A stretch of DNA of 64,000 bases from Flavobacteria bacterium BBFL7 (GTDB lineage Bacteria > Bacteroidota > Bacteroidia > Flavobacteriales > Flavobacteriaceae), in NCBI GenBank assembly GCA_000153385.1, contig CH672374.1:2172544-2236543 (forward strand), given 5' to 3'. Positions 7,993-18,112 of this stretch are shown piece by piece. Under the pieces are notes generated by a model. The model made no database searches. It was not told where the DNA came from and saw only the letters and a program-made list of their open reading frames with translations. The position numbers and the translations under genes were made by a program. Position 1 is the stretch's first letter. Every line of letters starts with the position of its first letter.

Positions 7993-9783
7993 TTAAAATG
8001 CAGTAAGATTTTCGTCACCTCTCAAACGTCTAAATCTTCTGCGTGCGTCTACAAAGTGAATACTGTCTGCATAGTCGTAAATAATGCGTTCATATAACGC
8101 TTGTGCTTTACTGAGGTCGTTAAATTTTTCTTCATAAAGCAATGCTAGTTTATAAAAAGCATCATCTGCTAGAATACCGTCTGCAAAGTTATCGATGATA
8201 GTTTGATAGTTGTTTTTGGCAGCTTCTAGATTGCCTTCAATTTCATATAACTTGGCTTGGTTGAGCAATGCTTCATCTTCTATAGGGTCGCCTTTATGAT
8301 TTTGTAATAATTGATCATAAAGCGATATAGCTTCTGATCGTTGGTTTTGATATTGTTTTAAATCTGCTTTAGCAAAGGCTTTTAAAGCTACAAATGTGGT
8401 ATCTTCTAGACTATGATCGCTTATGGTAAGACTTAATTCCATAGCGTCGTTTGCGATAAGTTTTGATGTAGCACTGCGCAATACTTTTAACTGTGTAAGA
8501 CTCCAAGGAAAGTCTCCTTGATAATAACTTGTACGTGCTACTCTATATTGAGCTTCTTGAGCTAACTCATCATTAGGTAGGTCGGTTTGTACCTGGCTAT
8601 ATAATATTAATGCTCTATTAAACTGTTCTTGTAACACTAAAATGTCAGCTAGAAGCATTTTAACTTCTGCCTTTTGAAATTTACTTAGTCTTTTATGCTC
8701 CAGTTCAGTTAATATAGACACAGCAGCATCTGGTTCACTTGCCTTAAAGGTTAGAAAATTTGCATAGTCTAACTGTAGCATAAAGGTGTTCCCATTACGA
8801 CCATATTTAGTAAGCAGTTGATCATAGTTAGCTTTAACAGCGGTATATTCGATAGCTGTCGCGTTATCAGCTTGGATTTTTGCTAACAAACTTTCAGCAA
8901 TATATCGAGTAGAACTTACTTGAGATTCTTGTACTAAATATTCTAGAATTTCTTGTGCGGCATCAAAATCTTTTTCTTCAATGGCTGTTACGGCGAGTTC
9001 TTGTAAATCTACCGTACTTTCTTTAGTACGCACATAGATTGCTTTTTCCTGAATAAAAGCTTTCTTAAAATCTTTTTGCTGTATGAATAGCCAGCTTAAT
9101 AGCTGATTGTAGATAGGGTTTTGCTTTTCGCGTAAGCGTAAGAGTAAAGTTTTTCTCAATAATTTATTTCCTTCATTATCTGGGTCATCTGTTATATATC
9201 TGAAGAAAATCGCTTGGGCACGACCACGATATGATATGTTAGTTTCAATTAAATCAACATATTGAACAAACATTTTTTCTAGCTCGCCTTGCTGTCCATA
9301 AAGATTTGCTAGCTGTATTTTAAAATTAGCCTTAGGGTTTGCCGCCATCCCTTTTTCATAAGCGATAATAGCTTCATCTAATAGATTGCGACGTTCAAAA
9401 CGATTTGCAATTTGATACGTGTAATTAGGTAAGGAGTCAATTATAGCAATGGCCTTATGATAATAAGGAGTGGCTAATGAATCCTTACCTTGTAATGTTA
9501 AATTATAACCACGTTCAATAGTGAGACTTTTATTATTGCGCAATAGTTTCTCTGCATCATCTATCAAGGAGTCAACCAACTCATATTGCTCCAATTGTTG
9601 ATGGATGTCTATGACTTTATAGAGATTATTAATATTGCGCTTATTGTCCTCATAAATTTTATTGTAAATTTTGAGCGCTTTACCATATTCACCTTGATCC
9701 ATATAACTCTCTGCTAATCTTTGGTTTTGTGAAAAACCAAAGCCGCTGTATAACAGTATAAAGAGAATTAATAAATGACGCAT
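7993..9783 (-). CDS. Secreted tetratricopeptide repeat protein
   Basis: The 596-residue product has a signal peptide (MRHLLILFILLYSGFGFSQ) followed by about a dozen TPR-like helix pairs along the whole length, for example LAESYMDQGEYGKALKIYNKIYE, LAEVKMLL-type units and ALLNQAKLYEIEGNLEAAKNNYQTII. Such proteins act as periplasmic or outer-membrane scaffolds. No enzyme domain is present. Positioned between serS (18-bp gap) and the DUF4286 gene, all minus strand. The late repeats have the YxxA.DxFYKLALLYEE pattern seen in YbgF/BamD-like TPRs, but this is not enough to name it. Confidence 0.88.
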   Translation of the reverse strand: MRHLLILFILLYSGFGFSQNQRLAESYMDQGEYGKALKIYNKIYEDNKRNINNLYKVIDIHQQLEQYELVDSLIDDAEKLLRNNKSLTIERGYNLTLQGKDSLATPYYHKAIAIIDSLPNYTYQIANRFERRNLLDEAIIAYEKGMAANPKANFKIQLANLYGQQGELEKMFVQYVDLIETNISYRGRAQAIFFRYITDDPDNEGNKLLRKTLLLRLREKQNPIYNQLLSWLFIQQKDFKKAFIQEKAIYVRTKESTVDLQELAVTAIEEKDFDAAQEILEYLVQESQVSSTRYIAESLLAKIQADNATAIEYTAVKANYDQLLTKYGRNGNTFMLQLDYANFLTFKASEPDAAVSILTELEHKRLSKFQKAEVKMLLADILVLQEQFNRALILYSQVQTDLPNDELAQEAQYRVARTSYYQGDFPWSLTQLKVLRSATSKLIANDAMELSLTISDHSLEDTTFVALKAFAKADLKQYQNQRSEAISLYDQLLQNHKGDPIEDEALLNQAKLYEIEGNLEAAKNNYQTIIDNFADGILADDAFYKLALLYEEKFNDLSKAQALYERIIYDYADSIHFVDARRRFRRLRGDENLTAF

Positions 9784-9801
9784 AGGTCTAAATATAGGGT
9801 A

Positions 9802-11073
9802 TTAATCTATGATGTCAAATCCACAGTAAGGTTTCAACACCTCTGGAATTTGTATACCACTTTCTGTTTGATAATTTTCTAAAATACCAGCTAGTATACG
9901 TGGTAATGCTAGTGAACTACCGTTCAAAGTGTGTGCCAGTTCTGTTTTCCCTTCGCTATTGCGAAAACGTAACTTTAGACGATTACTTTGGAATGCCATA
10001 AAATTAGAGACACTACTTACCTCAAGCCATTTATCTTGTGCTGTACTATAGATTTCAAAATCATAAGTAAGTGTTGAGGTAAATCCAAGATCACCACCAC
10101 ACAATCTCAAAATACGATAAGGCAATTCTAGCTCTTCTAAAATATTTTTTACGTGAACAACCATGGCGTCTAGTGCGCTATCACTTTGATCCGGATGTTC
10201 GATACGTAGAATCTCCACCTTGTCAAATTGATGTAAACGGTTTAAGCCACGTACATCGCTTCCATAACTACCAGCCTCTCGACGGAAACATGGTGTGTAA
10301 CCAGTCATAGCGATAGGTAAATCTTTTGCCTCTAATAAATCACCACGATAAAGATTGGTTATAGGCACCTCGGCAGTTGGGATTAAGTATAAATCGTCAA
10401 CACCTACATGATACATTTGCCCTTCTTTATCAGGTAACTGCCCAGTTCCAAAACCACTCGCTTCATTAACTAAGTGTGGTACTTGCATTTCCTCATATCC
10501 AGCTGCAGTGTTTTTATCTAGAAAATAGTTAATTAATGCACGTTGTAAACGAGCGCCTTTTCTTTTATATACAGGGAAGCCAGCACCAGTAATTTTTGTA
10601 CCTAATTCAAAATCTATGATATCATAGTCCTTTACTAGTTCCCAGTGTGGTTTTGCACCTGCGTGTAAAGTAGGGATTACTCCATGTTGAGAAAGAATCT
10701 CATTATCTTCATCACTATTTCCTGCTGGAACGCTGTTTTGAGGTATGTTGGGAATCGTGTATAAAATATCCTGCAGTTCTGTAACCGCAATAGTTAATTC
10801 CTCATTAAGTTGTTTAGACTTTTCTTTGAGTTCGCCGGTTTGTGACTTTAGTTCATTTGCTTCTTTAGCATTTCCAGATTTATACAAATCGCCTATTTGC
10901 TTAGATAGCTTATTGCTTACAGCAAGTGTTTCATCAAGTTGCGCCTGTAGTGAACGTCTTTTTTCATCTACTGAAATAGCGTTTTCTAGCATTGGCAATG
11001 CGTCAATGTTTCTTTTTTTAAGCGCTTGTGCAAAAGCATCTTTATGCTCGCGTATAGCTGCGATTTGTAACAT
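9802..11073 (-). CDS. serS: Seryl-tRNA synthetase
   Basis: A 423-residue class II synthetase that charges tRNA-Ser. The N-terminal coiled-coil tRNA-binding arm spans about residues 30-100 (RRSLQAQLDETLAVSNKLSKQIG onward). The catalytic domain has motif 2 (FRREAGSYGSDVRGLNRLHQF) and motif 3 (LNGSSLALPRILAGILENYQ), plus the serine-site TAEVPITN segment. Starts at MLQIAAIREHKDAFAQAL, the normal N-terminus. Intact. Confidence 0.97.
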   Translation of the reverse strand: MLQIAAIREHKDAFAQALKKRNIDALPMLENAISVDEKRRSLQAQLDETLAVSNKLSKQIGDLYKSGNAKEANELKSQTGELKEKSKQLNEELTIAVTELQDILYTIPNIPQNSVPAGNSDEDNEILSQHGVIPTLHAGAKPHWELVKDYDIIDFELGTKITGAGFPVYKRKGARLQRALINYFLDKNTAAGYEEMQVPHLVNEASGFGTGQLPDKEGQMYHVGVDDLYLIPTAEVPITNLYRGDLLEAKDLPIAMTGYTPCFRREAGSYGSDVRGLNRLHQFDKVEILRIEHPDQSDSALDAMVVHVKNILEELELPYRILRLCGGDLGFTSTLTYDFEIYSTAQDKWLEVSSVSNFMAFQSNRLKLRFRNSEGKTELAHTLNGSSLALPRILAGILENYQTESGIQIPEVLKPYCGFDIID

Positions 11074-11111
11074 GGTATTCGTTTTTAATTCTAAGCTTGT
11101 AAAATTACCAT

Positions 11112-12440
11112 TTATTCCTTGTTCTCATAGAGAGATGAAGGTAAAATCCAATCGTGATGTGACCAGTGATTCCATTCTTGGGCAGCAACATCTACTTCTT
11201 TATCTGTAAACTGTTGTAAGGGACGACCATTGATACTGACTTTTGCATCTATATAAACAGCAACATCTTCACCTTCCATAGCGTGAAATTCCTTGAGTTT
11301 TTGTGCAAACTGCCACATAAAATCGGGCTTTGTTTGTACGCTATAAGATTGTTTAGTTGTCAGGTAGTCTTTGTAGTTTATAGCCTTACGACTTCCAGTT
11401 TTTTTATTTTCTACATAGTAAGTAGTAAAACCACGTCTGTTACGTAACATCATACGCCAGCTTAAACGATGTCCTTCTTCAGTCCATAACACATCATCTG
11501 TAATCGTCCAGTGTCTTAAGGGAAGTAAAATCATAATGAGTAAAAATCCCATTGATATGGCAACTAGAGGCTTTCTATAAAACGGTACAATTATGTCGTC
11601 ACCTCCATAATATTGCTTCTTTTTTAAGAATCGCTTGTGTATTGTTTTAGGATTAAAGAAGAAAACTAAAAATGCTAATGCTAGATATGGAAATATGCCG
11701 ATTTTAAAAATGATTGAATTAAATATATGAAAGAAGAAAGACGCTATAACGGCAATCATACGTGTTCTTTTCCAAAGTAATAACGGCACGATTAAAATGT
11801 CAAAGCTCAATCCGTAAATCATAATTGCCCAGTGTGCCCATTCCTGCTGTAAGATATCCCAATCACCTGCTCTTATTTTCATTAAATGTTTAGGGAATGA
11901 GGTGTCTATCCAGTCTGGATAAAATTTTGCAACACTAGCATAAGAGTACACGATAAACAGGAACGCTATGATAAATAGATAAATCCATCTACTCATGTGT
12001 TCTTTACGTAATGTTGGGTTCCACTTGGCATCTAGAGAAACAGAATGATTAGCTGGTAAAAAAATCATGATGTAGTTGAGTAACATCAATAAATAATAGT
12101 GATTGTTATAAGATGTCTTTTGTAATAAGTAAACATATGTCCAGGCTATGGCATAAAAAATTATGGCCGCGCGATATTTATATCCTACCATAATTAATAG
12201 ACCTGCAATTCCCATTAATACAAATAGACTGTACATTAATGGCGCAGGTAAAGGTTCTAAAAATTCAAAACCTATAAAAGTAAATGTGAATTTAGGTTGT
12301 AAAAAATGTTTGTCCACAGCTCCTAGTGCAATATGGCCAAAAGCCTCACATGCCAGTAGGAACCCAAAAATCATCCGGAATAAAACCAGAGCAGAATTAT
12401 CTACCTGCTGGAACAAAAATTTATCCCATTTGCTGTACAT
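11112..12440 (-). CDS. HTTM domain (vitamin K-dependent gamma-carboxylase-like) membrane protein
   Basis: The 442-residue product has an N-terminal horizontally transferred transmembrane (HTTM) domain of about eight hydrophobic segments over residues 15-310, including LVLFRMIFGFLLACEAFGHI, FTFIGFEFLEPLP and YNNHYYLLMLLNYIMIFLPANHSVSLD, the latter typical of bacterial relatives of gamma-glutamyl carboxylase. The last 130 residues are soluble (RRGFTTYYVENKKTGSRKAINYKDYL, then WHHW-type WNHWSHHDWILP). Activity of bacterial homologues is largely unknown. Its start overlaps the end of ribF by 20 bp, so translation may be coupled. Confidence 0.87.
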   Translation of the reverse strand: MYSKWDKFLFQQVDNSALVLFRMIFGFLLACEAFGHIALGAVDKHFLQPKFTFTFIGFEFLEPLPAPLMYSLFVLMGIAGLLIMVGYKYRAAIIFYAIAWTYVYLLQKTSYNNHYYLLMLLNYIMIFLPANHSVSLDAKWNPTLRKEHMSRWIYLFIIAFLFIVYSYASVAKFYPDWIDTSFPKHLMKIRAGDWDILQQEWAHWAIMIYGLSFDILIVPLLLWKRTRMIAVIASFFFHIFNSIIFKIGIFPYLALAFLVFFFNPKTIHKRFLKKKQYYGGDDIIVPFYRKPLVAISMGFLLIMILLPLRHWTITDDVLWTEEGHRLSWRMMLRNRRGFTTYYVENKKTGSRKAINYKDYLTTKQSYSVQTKPDFMWQFAQKLKEFHAMEGEDVAVYIDAKVSINGRPLQQFTDKEVDVAAQEWNHWSHHDWILPSSLYENKE

Positions 12441-13356
12441 AGGTTCTGGTATTTAATTCATCTTCTTTCATCGCTGCAGTTAGGTCTTCCATAGAGTTAA
12501 ATTTGAGCTCGTTTCTTAATCTCTTATGAAAGAATAATTCCATTTGGGTGTGATATAAATCTCCAGTAAAGTCGATGTAATACGTTTCGATAGTTTTTTT
12601 AAGATCATTAGAAATGGTAGGGTTAACACCTATATTAGTCATACCATAAACCACAATACCATCTATTATGCTACTTGTTATATATACTCCATTTTTAGGA
12701 AGTAGTTTGTAGTTTTTACTCACCTTTAGATTTGCAGTAGGATAGTTAATTGTTCTGCCTATGGCTTTTCCTTGAACAATGTCACCAGTTACACTGTAAG
12801 GTCTGTTGAGGTAATTTCTAGTTGTTTCCATATCACCACTTTCTATGGCATTACGTATTTTGGTGCTGCTTACAGTAACTTCTTCAATGTCTTTTTTGGA
12901 AATTTGTACAACTTTAAAGTTAAACTCTTTACCATACTCCTCTAACTCATTAATGCTCGCTGCTCGATTTCTGCCAAATCTGTGATCATATCCTATAACA
13001 ACTACGGCAGCATTTAATTGATCTACAAGAATATTTTTAACATAGTCATGTGCGCTTGTTCTTGCAAATTCTAAAGAAAAAGGATGAGTCACAATGTTTT
13101 CAATACCATTTGCAGCAATTAATAGCTGGCGTTCTTCGATTGTGTTGATCAACTTAAGATCACTATCGGGTTGTAACACCATTCTAGGATGTGGAAAAAA
13201 GGTTAACAACACACTAGTGAGTGATTTTTGCTTTGCAATTTCAGTAACCCGTTTAAGAATTTTTTGATGTCCTTGATGTACACCGTCAAAAGTTCCAATG
13301 GTTACTACAGCTCCCTTTTCTGCCTTATATGAGGCGATATTTTCAAATATTTTCAA
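12421..13356 (-). CDS. ribF: Bifunctional riboflavin kinase/FAD synthetase RibF
   Basis: A 311-residue enzyme that phosphorylates riboflavin to FMN and adenylates FMN to FAD. The N-terminal FAD synthetase domain shows GTFDGVHQGHQKILKRV (nucleotidyl transferase HxGH-type site) and GYDHRFGRNRAASINEL; SSTKIRNAI closes the adenylation site. The C-terminal flavokinase domain starts about residue 185 with GDIVQGKAIGRTINYPTANL, followed by NGVYITS and GMTNIGVNPTI. Normal length. First gene of the minus-strand run leading to the HTTM gene. Confidence 0.96.
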   Translation of the reverse strand: MKIFENIASYKAEKGAVVTIGTFDGVHQGHQKILKRVTEIAKQKSLTSVLLTFFPHPRMVLQPDSDLKLINTIEERQLLIAANGIENIVTHPFSLEFARTSAHDYVKNILVDQLNAAVVVIGYDHRFGRNRAASINELEEYGKEFNFKVVQISKKDIEEVTVSSTKIRNAIESGDMETTRNYLNRPYSVTGDIVQGKAIGRTINYPTANLKVSKNYKLLPKNGVYITSSIIDGIVVYGMTNIGVNPTISNDLKKTIETYYIDFTGDLYHTQMELFFHKRLRNELKFNSMEDLTAAMKEDELNTRTYVQQMG

Positions 13357-13487
13357 TGTCTAGAACTCTTTTTTCAAGTAGTTGCAAATTATAATATTAT
13401 CGGTGAATTGTGGTAAAAAACAGCATGTTTATGAAAATGTTTGTAAAGGCCACAAACATGGAGTATTTTGTGGGCTCATTATTCCCT

Positions 13488-16400
13488 ATGAAATATATTT
13501 TAACGATTGTTGTGCTATTGAATTTCGCTTTCGCGAAAGCGCAAAACTTCTGGCAACCTGTATTACAAGAACCTTCTGAGAACATAGAATCTCGCAATTT
13601 TACACCTGAGCAATATCAAATTTACAATTTAGATTTAAATGGTTTCAAACAACTTGTAGCCACTGCGCCAATGAGGTTTACTTCTGATGTTTCTCAAGTA
13701 GTCATATCATTGCCTAATGCAAATGGAGATTTCAAAGATTTTGAAATTTTTGAAACTCAGATGATGGAACTACCGTTATCTGCAAAGTATCCGCAGATAA
13801 AGACTTATTTAGGTTTGAACTTAAACGATGCCTCTGATGTTGTTCGGTTCTCAATTACTCCACATGGTTTTCATAGTATTGAATTTGAGCCAGGTGCTTC
13901 TACCGTATATATCGATCCATTTACTACTAATCATAGCACTTATATAGTATATGATCGATCATCAATTCCTGAAGTAAAAGAAGATTTTGAATGTGTTACC
14001 AATGAAATAGGATTATTTGGGACGGGTAATAAAGTTCTAAACGTCACACCTGAATCTACAGATGATAGTTCGTTGCGTACCTATCGGGTCGCTATTTCCT
14101 GTAATGCAGAATATGGAAATCTTTTTGCTGGAACAGGTACAGATGCCCAAAAGAGAGCTAATATTCAGGCAAGGCAGGTCATAACGATGAACCGCGTTAA
14201 TGGTGTTTATGAACGTGATTTAGCTATAAATATGGTATTTGTAGCAAATAATGATTTGTTATTATACTTTGGCGACACCTCACAGGATCCTTACACAAAT
14301 GATTTTAATGATAGGACTCAAGATTTAATAGATGGTAATCTTGCTGGTCAAGGTTTTCCTGGTATAGGTAATGCAAATTATGATATAGGCCATAATTTTA
14401 ATACTTCTGGTGGTGGAAATGCAGGTTGTATAGGTTGTGTTTGTGTGACAGGTCAAAAAGGTAGTGGTATGACTGGTAGAGCAAACCCTACTGGTGATCC
14501 ATTTGATATTGATTATGTTGCGCATGAAATGGGGCACCAGTTTGGCGGTTATCATTCCATGGCATCAAGTAACTGTAGAAGTGGAAGTGGTCAGACCGAA
14601 GTAGAACCTGGAAGTGGTAGTACCATAATGGCTTATGCTGGTATTTGTAATCCAAATATTCAAAACAATTCAGATGATTATTTCCATTATGTAAATATCA
14701 GAGATATTACCGCAAATATTAAGAGTGGTCCTTCTAGCTCTTGTGCAGTAGTTACAAATATTCCTTTTACAGCTCCAGTAGTTGATGCAGGTTTAGATTA
14801 TACAATACCTTATAGCACGGCATTTGTCCTAACCGGTTCAGCTACTAATGTTGGTACAGAAACCATTGCTTATAACTGGGAACAAAACGACCCTGAAAAT
14901 CCTAGTAGTAATAATGGACCTGATCCCACACGAGTTCAAGGTCCAATGTATAGATCATTGCCTTCTGTAACGGTTCCAGAACGTTATTTCCCTGCTTTAT
15001 CAGATGTTGTACAGGGAAATTTAGCACCTTCTTATGAGGTGACTCCATCAGTAGCTAGAAATATGGAATTTGCTTTTACTGCTCGTAAGTATAATAATAA
15101 TGTGGGGCAAAATGATTCAGATTTAATGAATGTGACTGTAGATGGTGTTGCCGGTCCTTTTATTGTTACAAGTCAGAGCACAAATTTGAGTTATAATACG
15201 GGAGAAGCCTTGGTTGTAAATTGGGATGTTGCAGGTACAGATCAAGCTCCTGTAAATACATCTAGTGTCGATATTGTATTATCTATTGATGGTGGTTTAA
15301 CTTTTAATACAATCATAGAGTCTGCAACACCTAATGATGGCACACAAACTGTAGTAATGCCACTAGTTACACCTACTAGTCAGGCACGTATAATGGTACG
15401 TGCAAATAATAATATTTATTATGCTGTTAATTCTTCTAACTTCACAGTTACCAGCGATGAGTTTTCTTTGAGTACGACAGATCTTGAGGAAAATGTTTGT
15501 TTACCTGCTAACGCTAGTTATGATTTTATATACCAAACATATAATGGGTTTAATGCATCTACAACACTCAGTCTTACTGGAGCACCTAATGGTTCTAATG
15601 TCGTTATCTCACCTAACGTTGTTACTAACAATAATACACCAGTCAACGTTACGATTAGTGGACTTAATAACTCTATGGCAGGTAGTTACAGCTTATCTCT
15701 TGATGGAAACTCTGGAGCTACAACACGTTCCGTAGCATTAACTTTAAATGTTTTGGAAAGCAGTCTAGCAAATGTTGCACTTATAGAACCAGTCGATATG
15801 GCTGTAGATGTTGCTTTATTTCCTAGTCTAGAATGGAGCGTTACTGCTGGAGCCCAAGAATATGATTTGGAAATAGCTCTTGATTCAAGTTTTAATAATA
15901 TAGTAGAATCAGCCATTACAACTTCAAACGTGTATACCGCATCTATGGAGCTAGATGAGAATACAGTTTACTATTGGCGTGTAAGAAATAGAAACGTATG
16001 TGGAAATGGAATGTATAGCACTAATAGAAGTTTCAGGACCGCAAATATTGTTTGTTTTAATGAGTCTTCAGTCGTTGTGCCAGTGACCATCAGTTCTGGT
16101 CCGCCATCATCTTTTGATACCATTATTACAATTACAGATGACGTCATTATTAATAATATTTCCATCAATATCGATATATCACATACATGGATGAGTGATT
16201 TAGATATATATTTAACAAGCCCATCGGGAACTCAAATTACTATTATTGAAGACCGTTGTAATAATAGAAACGACTTACTAGCAACGTTTACTGATGATGG
16301 GGCAGCTGTTCAATGTACTTTTGCTGCGCCTACTGTAAGTGGTACCGTTATGGCGGTTGATTTGTTTTCTTCTTTTAATGGAGAAAGCGCGTTAGGTGAT

Positions 16401-16745
16401 TGGGTGCTTACTGTGGCAGATGATAACAATCAAGATGGTGGAGCATTAAATAGTTGGTCGATTGATGTATGTGGAACACAAACACTTTCTGTAAATAATA
16501 ATTTGTACGAGGATATAAGTTTGTATCCTAATCCTGCAAATGGTTTAGTCTATATGCAATTAGGTAATGCTGCTTATGTAAAAGCAAGTTATACTGTTTA
16601 TGACATGGCTGGAAGATTTATCACATCTAAAAATATTGAGAATAAACTTACTAGAATTGATCTTAATCAATGGTCTAGTGGCGTATACTTGGTAAAAATT
16701 ACTATAGATAACCAGACTATCGTGAAGCGACTCATTAAAGAGTAG
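13488..16745 (+). CDS. Secreted metzincin metalloprotease with P domain and T9SS sorting domain
   Basis: I place the start at ATG 13488 (MKYILTIVVLLNFAFAKAQN), which gives a clean signal peptide; the longer frame to 13410 adds 26 unlikely residues. The 1085-residue product has a propeptide-like region, then a reprolysin-type catalytic domain with HEMGHQFGGYH: His346, Glu347, His350 and His356 form a full HExxHxxGxxH zinc site, and STIMAYAG is the Met-turn. Fibronectin/Ig-like segments follow (about 480-890), a proprotein convertase P domain (about 890-1000, HTWMSDLDIYLTSPSGT) and a type IX secretion C-terminal domain (LYPNPANG to VKRLIKE). The signal peptide end FAFAKA is encoded by a palindrome copy. 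Likely a surface or secreted protease. Monocistronic. Confidence 0.93.
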   Translation: MKYILTIVVLLNFAFAKAQNFWQPVLQEPSENIESRNFTPEQYQIYNLDLNGFKQLVATAPMRFTSDVSQVVISLPNANGDFKDFEIFETQMMELPLSAKYPQIKTYLGLNLNDASDVVRFSITPHGFHSIEFEPGASTVYIDPFTTNHSTYIVYDRSSIPEVKEDFECVTNEIGLFGTGNKVLNVTPESTDDSSLRTYRVAISCNAEYGNLFAGTGTDAQKRANIQARQVITMNRVNGVYERDLAINMVFVANNDLLLYFGDTSQDPYTNDFNDRTQDLIDGNLAGQGFPGIGNANYDIGHNFNTSGGGNAGCIGCVCVTGQKGSGMTGRANPTGDPFDIDYVAHEMGHQFGGYHSMASSNCRSGSGQTEVEPGSGSTIMAYAGICNPNIQNNSDDYFHYVNIRDITANIKSGPSSSCAVVTNIPFTAPVVDAGLDYTIPYSTAFVLTGSATNVGTETIAYNWEQNDPENPSSNNGPDPTRVQGPMYRSLPSVTVPERYFPALSDVVQGNLAPSYEVTPSVARNMEFAFTARKYNNNVGQNDSDLMNVTVDGVAGPFIVTSQSTNLSYNTGEALVVNWDVAGTDQAPVNTSSVDIVLSIDGGLTFNTIIESATPNDGTQTVVMPLVTPTSQARIMVRANNNIYYAVNSSNFTVTSDEFSLSTTDLEENVCLPANASYDFIYQTYNGFNASTTLSLTGAPNGSNVVISPNVVTNNNTPVNVTISGLNNSMAGSYSLSLDGNSGATTRSVALTLNVLESSLANVALIEPVDMAVDVALFPSLEWSVTAGAQEYDLEIALDSSFNNIVESAITTSNVYTASMELDENTVYYWRVRNRNVCGNGMYSTNRSFRTANIVCFNESSVVVPVTISSGPPSSFDTIITITDDVIINNISINIDISHTWMSDLDIYLTSPSGTQITIIEDRCNNRNDLLATFTDDGAAVQCTFAAPTVSGTVMAVDLFSSFNGESALGDWVLTVADDNNQDGGALNSWSIDVCGTQTLSVNNNLYEDISLYPNPANGLVYMQLGNAAYVKASYTVYDMAGRFITSKNIENKLTRIDLNQWSSGVYLVKITIDNQTIVKRLIKE
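13526..13541. repeat. GCTTTCGCGAAAGC palindrome, copy 3 (signal peptide coding)
   Basis: Perfect 16-bp palindrome encoding the AFAKA end of the metalloprotease signal peptide. Confidence 0.95.
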
Positions 16746-16747
16746 TC

Positions 16748-17383
16748 TTATTTTCCATTGAATTGATTCATGGTGTTAGCTAGTCCAGCATGAGTAAACG
16801 ATAAGCACGCTGCTGCTGCTTTATCAATACGTTCTGGTAAAGCTTTTAGTTCATCTTTGTTCCATTCTCCTAAAACATAGTCAACCTGACGGCCTTTAGA
16901 GAATTCATCAGAGATGCCGAAGCGTAACCTTGGGTAATTAGGTGTGTTTAATTTAATCTGTGTATCCTTTAATCCATTGTGACCACCATCAGTTCCTTTT
17001 GCTTTCATACGTAAAGTGCCAAATGGTAGATTCAAGTCATCAGTAACTACTAAGATTTGTTCCTTAGGAATAGATTCTTGATTCATATAATATTTAATAG
17101 CCTTACCACTTAGATTCATATAGGTGCTAGGCTTAAGTAGTGTGATTTTTTTACCTTTATGAGTAATGGTTGCAACATCTCCTAAAGTTAAGGTCTCAAA
17201 AGATGAGTCTTTTATTCTTGCAATCTCGTCTAGAACTTTGAATCCTATATTATGACGTGTTTCAGTGTATTTATCTCCTATATTACCTAACCCTATGATT
17301 AGAAATTTTTTCATGTCGTTCTCTTTTTCAACGATAGATGATTTAAAAAGGTCCATCCACCAGTTTTTTAATTCACTTATCAT
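16748..17383 (-). CDS. pth: Peptidyl-tRNA hydrolase
   Basis: Releases tRNA from peptidyl-tRNA that drops off ribosomes. The core reads MKKFLIIGLGNIGDKYTETRHNIGF, with the conserved Asn and catalytic His; the Asp lies in VTDDLNLPFG; GTDGGHNGLKDT and RLRFGIS follow. Two starts are possible: ATG 17383, giving 211 residues with a 23-residue leader of the kind seen in some flavobacterial homologues, or ATG 17314, giving 188 residues beginning MKKFLIIG, the classic length. It follows the L25 gene after a terminator, so it may be transcribed partly by readthrough. Confidence 0.95.
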   Translation of the reverse strand: MISELKNWWMDLFKSSIVEKENDMKKFLIIGLGNIGDKYTETRHNIGFKVLDEIARIKDSSFETLTLGDVATITHKGKKITLLKPSTYMNLSGKAIKYYMNQESIPKEQILVVTDDLNLPFGTLRMKAKGTDGGHNGLKDTQIKLNTPNYPRLRFGISDEFSKGRQVDYVLGEWNKDELKALPERIDKAAAACLSFTHAGLANTMNQFNGK

Positions 17384-17396
17384 GGCTCAAAGCTAT

Positions 17397-17429
17397 AAAA
17401 AAAGCCGCAAGAAATAAATCTTGCGGCTT
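17397..17429 (-). terminator. Rho-independent terminator after the L25/Ctc gene
   Basis: Minus-strand hairpin: an 11-bp GC-rich stem (AAGCCGCAAGA, 17402-17412, with its complement at 17419-17429), 6-nt loop, and a run of seven T on the minus strand. It lies between the L25 gene and pth. Confidence 0.88.
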
Positions 17430-17449
17430 GTAAGTATTTGAGAAAAGAA

Positions 17450-18085
17450 TTAATCTTCTTTAACTGCAGCTACATCATCAGTTTGTGTAGATGGTACATC
17501 TCCAGCTTCAACTTCTTCATCGTCATCATCTGCAATAGCAGTACGAGAAGTTTTGATCATTACAACCACAACACTGTCTGGGTGCATGATTTCGTATTCA
17601 GGTACGCGTAAGTCACGTACATATTTCTTATTTCCAATTTTCATAGGCGCGATGTCTACTTCAATTAGATCAGGTAAATTAGCTGGAATAGCTTTTACCT
17701 TTAAGCGACGGTTATTTCTACGTAAAACACCACCATTAAGAACACCACGAGAAGTTCCTACAGTTACTACAGGTACTTCCATTGTAACTGGCTTGTCATC
17801 AAAAATTTGATAAAAGTCAGCGTGTAATAATTGCTCTTTTACTGGGTGCCATTGCATATCTTGAGCAATTGCAGCATATTGACCATCTTTACCTAGGTCT
17901 ATAACAACTGTCATAGCGTCAGAGGTGTAAACCAAGTTTTTAAATGCTTTTTCTTCTGCTTGAAAATGCACTGGCTCGTCTCCTCCGTAAATTACGCAAG
18001 GAACCAATCCAGCATTACGTAGGGCTTTAGTTGCCTTTTTGCCCACGCTTTCTCTTTTAGATCCGTTGATCGTGATTGATTTCAT
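17450..18085 (-). CDS. rplY: 50S ribosomal protein L25/general stress protein Ctc
   Basis: A 211-residue protein with the N-terminal L25 5S-rRNA-binding domain ([32 protein letters not shown] to about residue 92, ending [10 protein letters not shown]) and the C-terminal TL5/CTC beta domain ([43 protein letters not shown]). The end is an acidic tail ([11 protein letters not shown]), usual for Bacteroidetes. It binds 5S rRNA in the large subunit. It lies 27 bp downstream of prs on the same strand, a conserved pairing in this phylum. Confidence 0.95.
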   Translation of the reverse strand: MKSITINGSKRESVGKKATKALRNAGLVPCVIYGGDEPVHFQAEEKAFKNLVYTSDAMTVVIDLGKDGQYAAIAQDMQWHPVKEQLLHADFYQIFDDKPVTMEVPVVTVGTSRGVLNGGVLRRNNRRLKVKAIPANLPDLIEVDIAPMKIGNKKYVRDLRVPEYEIMHPDSVVVVMIKTSRTAIADDDDEEVEAGDVPSTQTDDVAAVKED

Positions 18086-18112
18086 TTGTTGTTTATTTAT
18101 TAATTATTGAAA

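Noticed and set aside
9123-9137. A sequence similar to the palindrome (GCTTTTCGCGTAAGC) in the TPR gene
   Set aside because: It has an extra T and a mismatch; too weak to count as a copy.
13410-13487. Longer start of the metalloprotease gene
   Set aside because: The extra 26 residues would precede and spoil a clean signal peptide beginning at 13488.
14325-14555. Open frames opposite the metalloprotease, dnaE and other large genes
   Set aside because: They are antisense shadows with biased, low-complexity composition and no start context.
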